Assembly (NCBI RefSeq): GCF_963675165.1
Contig: NC_087382.1
Span: forward strand, 6,682,315 to 6,746,314
Length of the DNA stretch: 64,000 bases
Origin: Halichondria panicea
Lineage: Eukaryota > Porifera > Demospongiae > Suberitida > Halichondriidae
Reading direction: 5' to 3'
In this document: one piece after another, positions 31,791 to 42,335 of the stretch
Position numbering within the stretch: the first letter of the stretch is position 1
How the letters are laid out: every line of letters begins with the position of its first letter
Translations under genes and position numbers: made by a program
Notes under the pieces: generated by a model
Database searches by the model: none
Told to the model about the DNA's origin: nothing
The model's input: the letters and a program-made list of their open reading frames with translations, nothing else

Positions 31791-33416
31791 TCATATGATT
31801 CTGAAAGGGAGTGTATGCGTTAAAACTTTTGAGGTGTTGCTGGTGCCATGCATGGTTCTACGTAGAACTTTCATGGCTTTGGAGGACCCTTGAAGGATGT
31901 GGTTACTCCAGGATAGTTTCTTGTGAATGATCACACCCAGGTATTTATACGTCTCCACCCAATCAAGTTGATTGCTGTTGATGGAATATGCTTTCAATGG
32001 TGTCATATTTATCCTTTTGTTGGAGATAATCATTGCTTTGCATTTAGTAATGTTCAGTGCTTCTGAGTCCACTCAAATAGCTGGTTCAAGTCTCTTTGTA
32101 ATGATATCTGATCTTGTTGTGGTTCCTAAAAATTGTACAGTCATCTGCATATAGTCTAGCTTGAGAGGAGAAGGTATTTCCAATGTCGTTGACGTAGATG
32201 ATGAACAATAGGGGGCCAAGTATAGAGTCCCAATCAGATGTGACCCCGTCACATAGGACCCGCTGCTTGCGATTAAGCAGGAAACCTCTAATCCATTCAA
32301 GTAGGTCACCCCTTATACCAATTTGGTCCAGTTTGAGTCCATGTGGTACAGTGTCGAATGCTTTTGAGAAATCTAGGTATACGACGTGTGTGCTGCCCTT
32401 ATTATCGAGTGTTTTTGCCCATTGATGAACAGTTTCCAGCAGTTGTGTCTGACACGAGTGGCCACCATGCTGTTATTTGTTGTTAAAAATCCAGTCACAT
32501 GGTTGAATATAATACGTTCAAGAAGTTTAACTGTGATGCACATTAGACTGACTGGTCTGGTCTATAGTTTGATACAGAGTGCTTGTTTCCCTTTTTGAAT
32601 ACAGGAGTGATATTAGCTGATGTCCAATCTTGTGGTAGCTTTCCCGATAGTGGGAATAATTTGGACAGGGGGCTAGCAATCCACTGAGCTCCTTCCTTCA
32701 GAAGCCTGCCAGGAAGTTCATCAGGTCCACTAGCCTTCGATGTATCTATCTTGCTCAACAGCTTGTCTTCAAGTCTTCATTTCACTGGTTGTTTTGTCCA
32801 GGTCTTGCTTGATATTCTTCAGGGAGCTTGTATCCTCTTTTACCAATTTTGACACAAAGAATCTACAAAATGTCTCTGCCTTCTGAAAGGGATTGGTGAG
32901 GGTAGCACCTCCATGATAACTGTGTCCTCTGATGTTTTTCATCCATCGCCAGAAGGGTCTTTGATCAGTGCTTAGGTTGGATGTTATGACCTGCAAATGA
33001 TCAAGGTGGTCTCTTCTGGTCATGTTGCGGACTTTATCAGAGATAGCCCTATATTTACTAAAGTGATGTGATTTTTGAGTGCGTTTGGCCAGCTTATAGG
33101 CTCTTCTCTTTTTCTTTATGTGTAGAAGTGTTTCATCCGAGAGCCAAGACATCCTCTTTTTCGGTTTCAGGGTGACTTTGGGAATACACTGATCTGCCGC
33201 CAATAGAAGAACATCCTTAAAGTGTATCCAACAGTCCTCAATTGATTCTGTGAGGAAGCAGCAGTTCCATGGTATTTTGCTTAGGAGCTCCCGAAAAGCT
33301 TTAAAATCAGCTCTTTTGAAGTTGTACATCAGCCTCCTGTGTCTAGTGATCTTTTTCTTGGTAAAGTTGATGGAGAACTGTACTGCATGATTCTTGATCT
33401 GATCCAGGTATTCCAT
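31791..33416 (-). pseudogene. LINE reverse transcriptase part, frameshifted
   Basis: An upstream linker (33416-32769) has KKKITRHRRLMYNFKRADF and WFRRWMKN-like sequence. RT begins at IDTSKASGPDELPGRLLKE (32752-32696), then DWTSANITPVFKKGNKHSVS and N-Y-R-P. After a frame change, D-F-S-K-A-F-D-T-V-P-H-G-L is readable near 32375-32335, S-I-L-G-P-L-L-F near 32225-32200, and the catalytic R-L-Y-A-D-D-C near 32160-32138. The last part (32072-31791) gives KTYKYLGVIIHKKLSWSNHI, the thumb. At least three frame changes. Confidence 0.85.
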
Positions 33417-33540
33417 CTACAACTTCATTTTCTTGGATAATGTCCTCCCTATTTGTAAGGATCAGGTCTAAAATACTGGTATTCCTTGTGGGCTCTGTCA
33501 CAAGTTGTTGAAGGTTGGAAGGTTGAACTCCTCTAACAGC

Positions 33541-34134
33541 TCACACAGAAGGTGAGCCTTTGTAGAGTAAATGGTTGGGACTGGCTGCACTCCAATTAAT
33601 GTGTGGCAGGTTGAAGTCTCCACAGATGACAATTGTGATTGACGTGTTAATAGCAGCTAAAGAGTTGCTCAATTGTGACATTGTTGAACTGGGTGGATTA
33701 TAGAACACACCCATTAGTAGGAGATTAGGAGATAGTGAGAGCTCAATCCAAAGCATTTCACTGTCCAATATGTCATCATCTAGAAAAGTTTCAGTCACTG
33801 CAAGTAGATTAAGTCTTTGAGTTCTGAGTAGCACCAACATATTAGGTATCTTATTCATTATACTCCTTGCATTGACATCTGATTGTGCTTGTCTGAGAGA
33901 CAACCATGCTATCCTTGGACTCCTGGTCGACAGGGTTGAAGTATTGAGAGACGTGTTAAGTTGGACAGAGCCTGGGATGCTGACATTGTGGAATGGGAGA
34001 TGGGGAATGGGAGATGGGAGTTGCGATCCTACGCAGGACTGACAGTACCAATCACCTTTCAGGTTTTGGTAGGTCTCTCCATCCACACGACCACACGTTG
34101 CATGAGTCCACAAGTCACACATATCACACTGCAC
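33541..34134 (-). pseudogene. LINE ORF2 N-terminal part: PHD-like finger and endonuclease
   Basis: The first 40 residues read CDMCDLWTHATCGR and YQNLKGDWYCQSCVG, a PHD-like zinc finger often present before the endonuclease in CR1-type LINEs. Next come NARSIMNKIPNMLVLL and LNLLAVTETFLDDD (metal-binding Glu of the endonuclease), MGVFYNPPSSTM and TIVICGDFNLPHINW (Asp and Asn of the active site). The middle, between the Glu motif and GVFYNPP, is shortened. It nicks target DNA to prime reverse transcription. It is followed by the RT part after a frame break near 33420-33540. Confidence 0.82.
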
Positions 34135-34160
34135 TCCTCTCTGGTTTGATTTAACACATA

Positions 34161-35050
34161 CTGTGCAGGGATATTTCCATCTGCTGGGTGGGCCCAGGAT
34201 TGAGCTCTACATCACCAGATAGCATGAGCATCCACAACCTCATTTTATTGTGGAGTGGAGCTTTCCATAGCACCAGCCACAGCAAAAACTGCTAACAAAT
34301 ACGGGAATTACGGGATGATCGTTAATGTCACACACACGGTACAGGTCACGGACTTTCACGGGGGAGTGGTTTAACGGGAACCGTAGACAACCGTTGCCGT
34401 GGGGGAGGGGCTGGACGGGCAACCGTATGAAGACCGTGCAGTCTGACCACATTAGCTGACGGACAATAAAGAGACACCGTATATCTATAGAGTTTTGCTA
34501 CTATATAATTATGTGCCCACTTCATCAATGGCTATACTAATAAAAAAAACAGGGTGTAAATCTAGTTGATCAAGACGAGAGTGGATTAGAGCCACAACCA
34601 AAGAGGACCAGATCTAGAGCTGCTAGATCTAGTGTCCTGTGTCCTCACTTGCGATCAGCACATATCCAAATCTAGTTATTACGGTATTCAGATACAGACC
34701 TGAGTGACCATGACTTGCCTGGATAGCTATATTCAACTGGAGTTGTACTGTCGACTGGTTATAATAATAATAAACTTGCACTGTTTTATAATAAATTATT
34801 ATTCTTACTGATAGGAGGAGGAGGAGGAGGAGGAGCTCGTAATTGCGCATGCGTAGTATGAAACCCACATTTTAAGCGGGATTTGGAGAAGCTGAGGACT
34901 TGGATTTTAAGATCAAGAGCCTTCACGTTGACGTTGAGCATGAGAGAGCCGGTTCTCTAGCTTCATGGAAGGGAAGCCTGTACGTATCTGTTCATGAACC
35001 AGCCAAAAAGTGTGTTAAGACAAGTACGTATGAAATATTAAATACGTGTG
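34161..35050. other. Non-coding stretch between the LINE and the satellite
   Basis: No supported gene. A GGA trinucleotide run lies at 34815-34835 and a GCGCATGCG motif near 34845. The 34900-35050 stretch is open on the plus strand (KIKSLHVDVEHERAGSLASW) and ends near CVKTS before GTACGT. It could be an exon, but there is no recognisable partner. Confidence 0.25.
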
Positions 35051-35060
35051 TAAAGTACGT

Positions 35061-35603
35061 GTATTGGGTCCCTTGTGTCTGTCAGGATGTTTCATCCTTC
35101 GGCAACAGCCTGTCAAGATGTATCATCTTTCGTCAGGTGGCCCGTCCATGTATACACTTTGTGAATATTAATTTAGCCGTGTGTGTGTCACGTAGAGTGT
35201 GTGTGTAAGTGTATTGGGTCCTTGTGTCTGTCAGGATGTTTCATCCTTCGGCAACAGCCTGTCAAGATGTATCATCTTTCGTCAGGTGGCCCGTTCATGT
35301 ATACACTGTTTGTGAGTATTAATTTAGCCTTGTGTGTAAGTGTATTGGGTCCTTGTGTCTGTCAGGATGTTTCATCCTTCGGCAACACCCTGTCAAGATG
35401 TATCATCTTTCGTCAGGTGGCCCGTCCATGTATACACTGTTTGTGAATATTAATTTAGCCTTGTGTGTAAGTGTATTGGGTCCTTGTGTCTGTCAGGATG
35501 TTTCATCCTTCGGCAACAGCCTGTCAAGATGTATCATCTTTCGTCAGGTGGCCCGTCCATGTATACACTGTTTGTGAATATTAATTTAGCCGTGTGTGGG
35601 CAG
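35061..35603 (+). repeat. Four-unit satellite with paired hairpins, about 131-bp period
   Basis: Units start with GTATTGGGTCCTTGTGTCTG at about 35061, 35211, 35342 and 35473. Each contains CAGGATGTTTCATCCTTCGG (a hairpin GGATG/CATCC) followed by AAGATGTATCATCTTTCG (a hairpin AAGATG/CATCTT), then CAGGTGGCCCG and a TATTAATTTAGCC tail. The first unit is about 20 bases longer. Near identity between units suggests recent amplification. Confidence 0.88.
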
Positions 35604-36765
35604 TTAGGATGTTGCATCGTTTGTGTCAATTATTGAGTACTAATGATAATTGTATTGAAATGGGTTCTTTTGTCTGTTTAAATATCTATTTTCTCACTCT
35701 AAATGTAGATGCTCATGTGATCAATCAATGACAATCGCGTACTGGGCGTGGAATCAAAAATATGATGTGTCATGACAGTGGACATTACAGGTAATGTTTA
35801 CACATATTAAATACATAATTGATAAAGTTGCTCACTATACAGGCACCCATTAACGTGTTGAAAACGACTCGTTGGACAATCATAATTATTATGATGATTT
35901 AATAATAGAATCTCAGGTGAGATATTAATGTCAGTGTTCAAACATATAATAATGTGCTTGTGTATTACTAGTACAGTAATGTTGCAGACGTAAACCAACG
36001 AACTCTACCGTAAACACATCATCTTTCACTACAATGTAAAGATGAACAACAAGACCGACGAGGTCGATCAAATCGATCAGAGTGAACCAAGCGATTCGAG
36101 AGAGGCAATCGATCAGAGTGAACCCGTAACACGTGATCAAGATCACCTACCTGCACAGCACATATTTAAAACAAAACATGTTTAAAGCAAAACATGCAGC
36201 TTGTATAGCGAAGCTGTTACGACCAACGGCAAAAGTGCTGGATTTCGACAGAGTGAGATTTAAAAGCACCGAGTAAAACGAAGAAACGATAAAACGAAGA
36301 AAACGAAGGCTGAGCTTCCATCAAAACTAGGCAAGATAAGACAAGTGTACTACTGTGCCCATAAAACTCTTCCAACTGACAGTGAATTACTCAAAGACTT
36401 ACAAACTTGCTACAAGAATGCTAGCTACTTGGCACATTAAGATACCGTTCCGTAGCGTTTGCGTAGTAACAAAACGGTAATTAAAATTGAACTGATTAAA
36501 ATTGAACTGATCGATGGCACATTTTGGTGAACAGTTACTATTGCGGGAAATACATAGGCCTTGAATATCATTTCTATTTAATGCCCTCCTTATTACTAAT
36601 GCGTATTAGGAATAATCTGCTAAACTAAACTTTATATCCACCAACTATTTATATCCACCAACCACAAGAAGTAAAGTAAAGTAAAGTTGATACCTTTTTA
36701 AAAAAATTTGGGGTGTGGCTGCACTTGTAAGCGAAAACAAAAACAAGTTCACCCCCAAATGTCTA
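35604..36765. other. Mostly non-coding; one short coding-like stretch
   Basis: About 36309-36439 on the plus strand reads SKLGKIRQVYYCAHKTLPTD, then a Leu-rich helix and a stop. It looks like the last exon of some gene, but no upstream exon is clear. Duplicated units occur at 36485-36513 (ATTAAAATTGAACTG twice) and 36633-36662. Confidence 0.25.
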
Positions 36766-37200
36766 CAGTGCAACAACCAAAGAGCTTTTGTTTTTTCACG
36801 TTTTTGTGTATATCTTCTAAACTAAATGTGATTGTATCAATTTGAGTGGCGCTTCCAGTGGACCACCACCTGTTACACCAAAATGGCTGCTAGAATATGT
36901 GTACATTGGAAAATATGTTAGGCATGGAGTTAAGATCTGAAATTTGTTGTGCAAGTACTTCATACGAGGTTCTGAGATACACAGAATTTTGTAAATTTTT
37001 AGTAGCAAATGTGTTAGGCATTGATTTTTTGAGTTTATGCTAGTTAAGGTCTGATTTTTGAGGAGCATGTACTACAATAGCATTTGTACTAACTTCGCTA
37101 GAGCGGGTGATTTTAGCTGATTTTCATGGTTTCTGTTGCATAGTAGTGTAAATTGCCACGCCCCTGTGACAACTGATCAACTGGGTGTACTCAACTGGGT
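36766..37200 (-). repeat. Dispersed repeat R2 (copy 2, inverted)
   Basis: Starts CAGTGCAACAACCAAAGAGC after TA (36764-36765) and runs in the opposite direction to copy 1. Shared blocks include AAATGGCTGCTAGAATATGT, AATATGTTAGGCATGGA and GCCACGCCCCTGTGAC. An outer 12-base unit (caactgggtgta) is duplicated near 37180-37206. Confidence 0.65.
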
Positions 37201-37599
37201 GTACTGCTCTGGGATTTATTGTGGATTTCATGGTTACATATAGGTGACTTACATATAGGTGACTTACATATAGGTGACTGTCTCATGTGACTGTCATGTG
37301 ACTGTCAGGGGTGGACAGTGAAATAGAATTTCCGGAATACATACAAGTGCAGCATTTTTTTACGAAGTGCAACTCAGTTTTACACATATTTAATTAGTAT
37401 TTAATTAGAGGGCATTAAATAGAAAATGCGACAGTTTTCCTGATTTCTGTGCACCTGTAAATAATACGCATCATATCCGGGCACCACAAAAATAGTTGTA
37501 CTTTATAAAAAAATTTGGGGGTGTGGTTACACTTGTTTCTAATCCTCCTTTTTTATCTTCTTAATCACACTGTAACGCCATCGCTGAAGATCACATGAC

Positions 37600-38098
37600 C
37601 TCCAATTTTGTACAAAACTACATTCCTACTAAATTTCATCCATTAGAATCACTAAGATATGATGCCTTGTGCACTGAGCCATCCTTAATCCTTAACACCA
37701 GTGAGTAGTTGCCAGGTTTAGACATCACATCACATGAGCTTGGATGTAGCAAATAAAGACAAGAAGCAAATAAAGACAAGATGATTTGTGATGTCACAAA
37801 TCAATGAATATCACCATTTTTGACAAGGGCCGCTCTAGCAAAGAAGAGACTGGTCTAGCTCCTGTAAGTTAGTACAAAAAAGTATACTGTAGTCAATGCC
37901 TAACACATTTGCTACTAAAAATTTCAGAACCTACCTCTACATATTTTCCAATGTACACATAGCTATGTGGAATGATGATGTCATATGGTGGTGGTCCACT
38001 GGAAGCGCCAATAGTTAACTTTCAGTACCTGCACTCAAATTGATACAATCACATTTTAGTTTATACACAAAAACGTAAAAGTTCTACTTGTTGCACTG
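37600..38098 (+). repeat. Dispersed repeat R2 (copy 3)
   Basis: From about 37845 it matches copy 1 in the same order (AAGAGACTGGTCTAGCTCCT, CAATGCCTAACACATTTGCT, AGCGCCAATAGTT) and ends TTGTTGCACTG before TA (38099-38100). The block at 37710-37760 (TGAGCTTGGATGTAGCAAAT) matches bases near 27080-27110 in reverse, so one copy has an internal inversion. Confidence 0.6.
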
Positions 38099-38100
38099 TA

Positions 38101-39067
38101 GTAGTGTAATTTGCTGAGTAGTGTGTTTGTATGGCTTTCAAGTTTACAATGAACTATCACTGGGGTATACTAGGATATACCCTTTCTCATTTAAAATACT
38201 GCAATCCGCCTAACACCTAACACCACAATTGTTCATAGGGTGTGAAGAGAAGGGTAACAATCATGAAGTGGTTGATAAAATTTTTTGTGTGCTGTGCGTT
38301 TGGAGCAAACTAAGTAGGAGCAAACTAAGTACACTACAAAGTAAGCTATTTTTAGGATTTTGGTTTTCTTTCATAACCTTATCCGAAATTTTTGCAGCCA
38401 TTCATGCATGCATGTGGATAGAAATGCATGATAGAACTTCGAACATTAGTTTCTCAAAACGGTAGGCAGGTGCAAAGTGAGTGATATTGTAAAGTGAGTG
38501 ATATTGTCTGCTGGCACATATAAGAAAGGCAGTCTTGTTTGGCAGTCTTGTTTGGTTACCATACTAAATGCCATACTTCTTGAGGCTCATAACTTGACAG
38601 TATAGAGGCAGTTCAATAGTCCAGCCTGGAATTTTGATTGCTTTTTAAACGCCCACTAACTACTTCCTGTATAGCTTCCGCAGTAAAATTGTGCTGAGCT
38701 GGCACAAATCAATGTGTTTTTGCAGCCTCTGCATTCTGCAATGCATGCGCTGAAGTTTGTGAAATATTGAAGTAAGAGCTACACAATGGTTTTTGTCCCA
38801 GAGAGACTATCAGTGAGCTAGAAGATACCTACCATATACACAGTAAGTGCAGTATGGCAGTATAGTGCAGTAGTAGTAGATCTAAGAGGTAAACTAATGC
38901 TCCGGAACATCTCCTCTACACAATTCTGCAGATGCCTACTATGTATATAAGATGTTCCATCATCATCCTTGAGCATTAGACTACCTACTACTACTGCTGC
39001 ACTTACTTACACACCCTACCGTACCGTACAAGATACTATTTCCAGTTAAAACTGGAGAGCTAAAAAA
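38101..39067. other. Non-coding stretch, nothing recognised
   Basis: No supported gene. The 38229-38465 open frame has no domain-like content. GTGAGTGATATTGTAAA is duplicated near 38477-38510. A (TA)n run lies at about 39068-39085, where the PB-A parent remnant begins. Confidence 0.3.
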
Positions 39068-39116
39068 ATATATATATATATATATCAATTTGAAGTACAA
39101 TACGTACATGTATTAC

Positions 39117-39910
39117 TTAACCCTTTAACCGCCACAGGCCACGATCGTGGCCTAATTCTGCGATAGTTAGGAAGTAGCTCGAACTACGCACATCCCAGAG
39201 CTGTAGAATCACGTGCAATTTAGTCTAGAAATTTACAAGCCACGTTGCTATGTTAAAATTTCATTAGCATCTTACCGCACGAAGCTATGGCTAGGTTGTT
39301 TACTTGTGCCGATGTGCTTGAACAGCTTGAGGACAGCAATGGCGATGTCTCCTCTGGTGATGACAGTGCCTATGAAGGAGAGGGGATAGTACGATATCTC
39401 TACCAGCTTTATGCCAGACGCTGATGAACTGCATGATATGGACCTAGACGCTAGCGCTATGGACCAGGACCGTGAAAGACCAGGAGAGTATAGTATAGCT
39501 AGAATATCAGTAGTGAGTATAGTATAGCTAAAATAGAATTAGCAGTAATGAACAGTCTTTATGTGAGCTTGTAAATTTCATAGATCGTTCATCGATATAG
39601 TAATACATGTACGTATTGTACGTATTGTACTTCAAATTGATATATCTTAGCACTGTTACATTCATATGATGTGAAAATCAAGCCATTATGATAGGCTGAT
39701 CCATAAAAAAAAATTTTTGGATTTTATCTCACCGCTGGCCGAGCATTTAAAATGATAAAAACGGGTGAATGATAAAAACGGTTATGGCTATTCCTTGTTG
39801 TATGGGCATTCTATTGGTATATGGTTGCTAGGCATTTTATTGCTCTGGAAACCGAATGTACAGATATTTCACTTCACTGTTAATTAAGAATCCGACGGTT
39901 AAAGGGTTAA
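39117..39910. mobile_element. PB-A piggyBac MITE (copy D), inserted in its own parent
   Basis: TTAA at 39117-39120 then CCCTTTAACCGCCACAGG; the right end is CGACGGTTAAAGGG before TTAA (39907-39910). Orientation is opposite to copies A and B. It keeps transposase exon 1 on the plus strand and a perfect palindrome AGGCCACGATCGTGGCCT at 39136-39153. Confidence 0.88.
39287..39482 (+). pseudogene. First exon of a piggyBac transposase in MITE copy D
   Basis: This copy keeps the likely true start, MARLFTCADVLEQLEDSNG, and the acidic run DVSSGDDSAYEGEG. A deletion near 39390 then shifts the frame before the part matching PDADEL in copies A and B. It shows the start codon that copies A and B have lost. 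Confidence 0.68.
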
Positions 39911-40022
39911 CGATGCTTGCCATTACCACCCAAGAGGTACATCGTGGGTATCATTTAGTTGTTTTGCTTCATCTGGTATACTTCATCTAGTATACATTGT
40001 ATAACCTATTGTCACCGGTATC

Positions 40023-40174
40023 TACTGCACAGCTAGTGTGAGTGTGATACCAGGTATCCACAGCTAGTGTGAGTGTGATACCAGGTATCTATCTTCTGCA
40101 CAGCTAGTGTGAGTGTGATACCAGGTCTCTATCTCCTGCACAGCTAGTGTGAGTGTGATACCAGGTACCTCTTT
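40023..40174 (-). repeat. Tandem repeat in the PB-A 3' region, four units
   Basis: GTGTGAGTGTGATACCAGGT occurs four times with CTGCACAGCTA spacers. It is the inverted equivalent of the array at 12967-13090, with one unit more. Confidence 0.78.
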
Positions 40175-40259
40175 AGAACTGCAAAGAGCAGTATACAAAA
40201 GTGTGATAACTTAGTGCTGCAAAGCAGTGTGATAAATCTCAAAACAGAGACGGTGTTTG

Positions 40260-41315
40260 TCAAGACACAGGTACACATCACAAAGTTTAGGAACTTCTAT
40301 GCCTACCCTCATGCCGTTTTATTCACACAATCTCTCTTAGAATCAGCATAGAGTGGTACTGTGAGGTGTCCAGCCGTAGGAGTTTGTTGAGGTTCAGCGT
40401 TCAGCGTCCAGATGATCTTCTGCTACAGAATTCACCTATAAGAGCTTCCGCCAACCGTATTCGGAACTTCAACTGCAGCTACATCAAGGATATACCAGAA
40501 TCCACGTTTCCACCACTTTTTACTCCTACGTCCAATACGGTAATATCCCGGCAAGCAAGGTGGGCATGAAACCATTTGGTACACAACCGCAATAAACAAT
40601 AGTAAGACGGCGGACAGACGCATTGCCAGAACTACACTCAGCTACATGTTAGAACGTTTATTAAGTTTATTATTCTCTTGTCCCTCCACACACACACATG
40701 CGGGCCACTAGAAAGATACAGCAGCCAGAGACTTAGGATAATACTTTCTGTTACTGACCACACGCCTTATCGTAAAGCTCTAATGGAGAGGTGTAATAGT
40801 TATCCATGTACACCTTAGGGTGTGTATGCTCTATACCATCCATAAGTAGCAAACTCCAACATCAGATGTGGCTGCATCTAGTTTACCAGTGTAGCGGTAC
40901 ACATAACCATTGATAGAATCAGCAAGCACAAACACTTTTATCCCCCATTTAGTTGGTTTGGCTTTCATGTACTGTTTGAAGCCAAGACGCCCTTTGAAGG
41001 GGCTCATTTGATCGTGGGTTTCTGACTGAAGCTTGGCATATCTAAGAGCTTACGGAGTTTGAATAGGGGTCATAACCACGTTACAAGTAGCAGGTACCTA
41101 GATATAGTCATGAGAGGCTGAGAAAGTAGTAAATGCTTTTGTGACCAATACATTTCAATCGTTGGCAGAATTACCGCTCTCATTTCTTCAAGGGTAACAT
41201 CATGCCATGGTCTACGACTATCAGCACGTGTGGGACGCTGTGCACCTCTACACTGTGCAGCATACCGATTGGTCTCAAGTACTAAGAAATCCCATACCTT
41301 ACCGAAAGAAAACAT
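40260..41315 (-). pseudogene. piggyBac transposase remnant (PB-A family)
   Basis: From 41315 down: WDFLVLETNRYAAQC (helical region before the core), RRPWHDVTLEEMRAV, MYWSQKHLLLSQP, a deletion of the first catalytic Asp block, then G-L-K-Q-Y-M-K-A-K-P and WGIKVFVLADSINGYVYRY near 40990-40890. The second Asp block is mostly gone. C-P-P-C-L-P-G-Y-Y-R-I-G-R-R-S-K-K-W-W-K-R (40570-40505) is intact, and the cysteine-rich domain is readable near 40350-40240. It serves as the uninterrupted reference for the MITE insertion at 11919. Dead. Confidence 0.78.
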
Positions 41316-41399
41316 CTAGGATTCATCAGTAACAGGTTGCACAATAGCAAAGGTATAGCAGAATTAATTTCCTTTTTCTTCCATACCCCTTCTTCCATA

Positions 41400-41895
41400 C
41401 CCCAAGTCCCTACCTTGTGATGGGGTATTGCTCACCCAAGCGGTAAGATCTCATCAATTAGGGCAGGCCTGCGAAAGGGTAATTAATTCCCTTATAACAT
41501 AACTGCGGTTGTTACTACAGTTGCTAAGGGCAGTTGCTAAGGGAATTAGCCTTGGAGAGACGAGGAAACAAAAATAAAATAAAAACTCAGAAGAACGAAA
41601 GTGAACTAAGAAGGGATGAGGAGGGCAAAAACAGTTATCGAGCACAGTATGCGCTACTGACCAATGCGCATGCGTGTTACCGCATGTTCCTAATGGCGCA
41701 TGCGTGAAGTTAGTTCGGTGTTGCCAGATTGCTTGCTTGCTCCTACTGACTGACGTGCCAGTACATAGTTCCTCAGGCAAGATCCTTCCCCCTGCGCATG
41801 GCCCCGCCTATTACCATGCCCTAATTGATGAGATCTTACCGCTTGGGTGAGCACGAAGGGTCCCAGCGAACCAGCCCCATCACAAGGTAGGGATC
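41400..41895. repeat. Long inverted repeat (possible MITE), about 0.5 kb
   Basis: Left arm: CCCTACCTTGTGATGGGG then GCTCACCCAAGCGGTAAGAT, CTCATCAATTAGGGCA. Right arm: the inverted TGCCCTAATTGATGAGATCT, TACCGCTTGGGTGAGC, then after a 21-base spacer CCCCATCACAAGGTAGGG. Loop sequence between the arms has no gene. GCGCATGCG palindromes lie in the loop. Target duplications are not resolved. Confidence 0.65.
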
Positions 41896-42335
41896 TTGGA
41901 GAAACAAAAATAAAATAAAAACTCAGAAGAACGAAAGTGAACTGAGAGAAACAAGGGTGGGATGAGGAGGGAAGAAACGAGCACAGATGCACGATGCGCA
42001 ATGGGCATGTGTGATACCGCATGTTCCTAATGCCTGGCAGTGCGCATGCGTCCAACCAGCTCCCCTGTTGTTAACTAACTCCGTTTAACGTCCTTAAACT
42101 ACATTTAACATTTTGGTGTCGCCAGATTGCTTGCTTGCTCCTACTGACCTGCACGGAGCTCAATTTATTTACTAACAGTTTGGCCGAGGAAGCCGGTACC
42201 CTGATAGGCAGCCCAGTAATGCAGCAACCACAGTTATGTCATAAGGGAATTAATTACCCTTTCGCAGGGATCTTGCCCCTGCGCATGGCCCCGCCTATGA
42301 GATCTTACCGCTTGGGTGAGCACGAACCCTGATAT
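41896..42335. repeat. Partial duplicate of the 41.4-41.9 kb inverted repeat
   Basis: GAGAAACAAAAATAAAATAA through GAACGAAAGTGAACT (about 41898-41942) repeats 41566-41610. At 42220-42330, ACAGTTATGTCATAAGGGAA through the arm GATCTTACCGCTTGGGTGAG repeats the left arm in inverted form. The order suggests a second, rearranged copy abutting the first. Confidence 0.55.

Larger units (their letters stand above)
31700..34160 (-). mobile_element. Non-LTR retrotransposon (LINE, CR1/jockey-like), decayed
   Basis: Read from high to low coordinates it carries a PHD-like finger, an apurinic-type endonuclease and a reverse transcriptase in the normal LINE order on one strand. Frames shift several times. 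No poly-A tail or target duplication was found, so the borders are approximate. Confidence 0.85.
39068..41330 (-). mobile_element. Second PB-A parent element, decayed, with a PB-A MITE inside it
   Basis: The transposase remnant is on the minus strand from about 41315 to 40260, followed by the tandem-repeat 3' region (to 39911). A complete PB-A MITE is inserted at a TTAA (39117-39910). Beyond the MITE, GTAATACATGTACGTATTGT on the minus strand resumes the parent 3' sequence, as at 13208 in the other parent copy, and stops near 39070. Both terminal repeats of the parent are gone. Confidence 0.72.

Noticed and set aside
35183-35577. Overlapping ORFs with a repeated V-L-G-P-C-V-C-Q-D-V-S-S-F-G phrase
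   Set aside because: They arise from the 131-bp satellite, whose period is not a multiple of three. The hairpins explain the sequence better than a protein.
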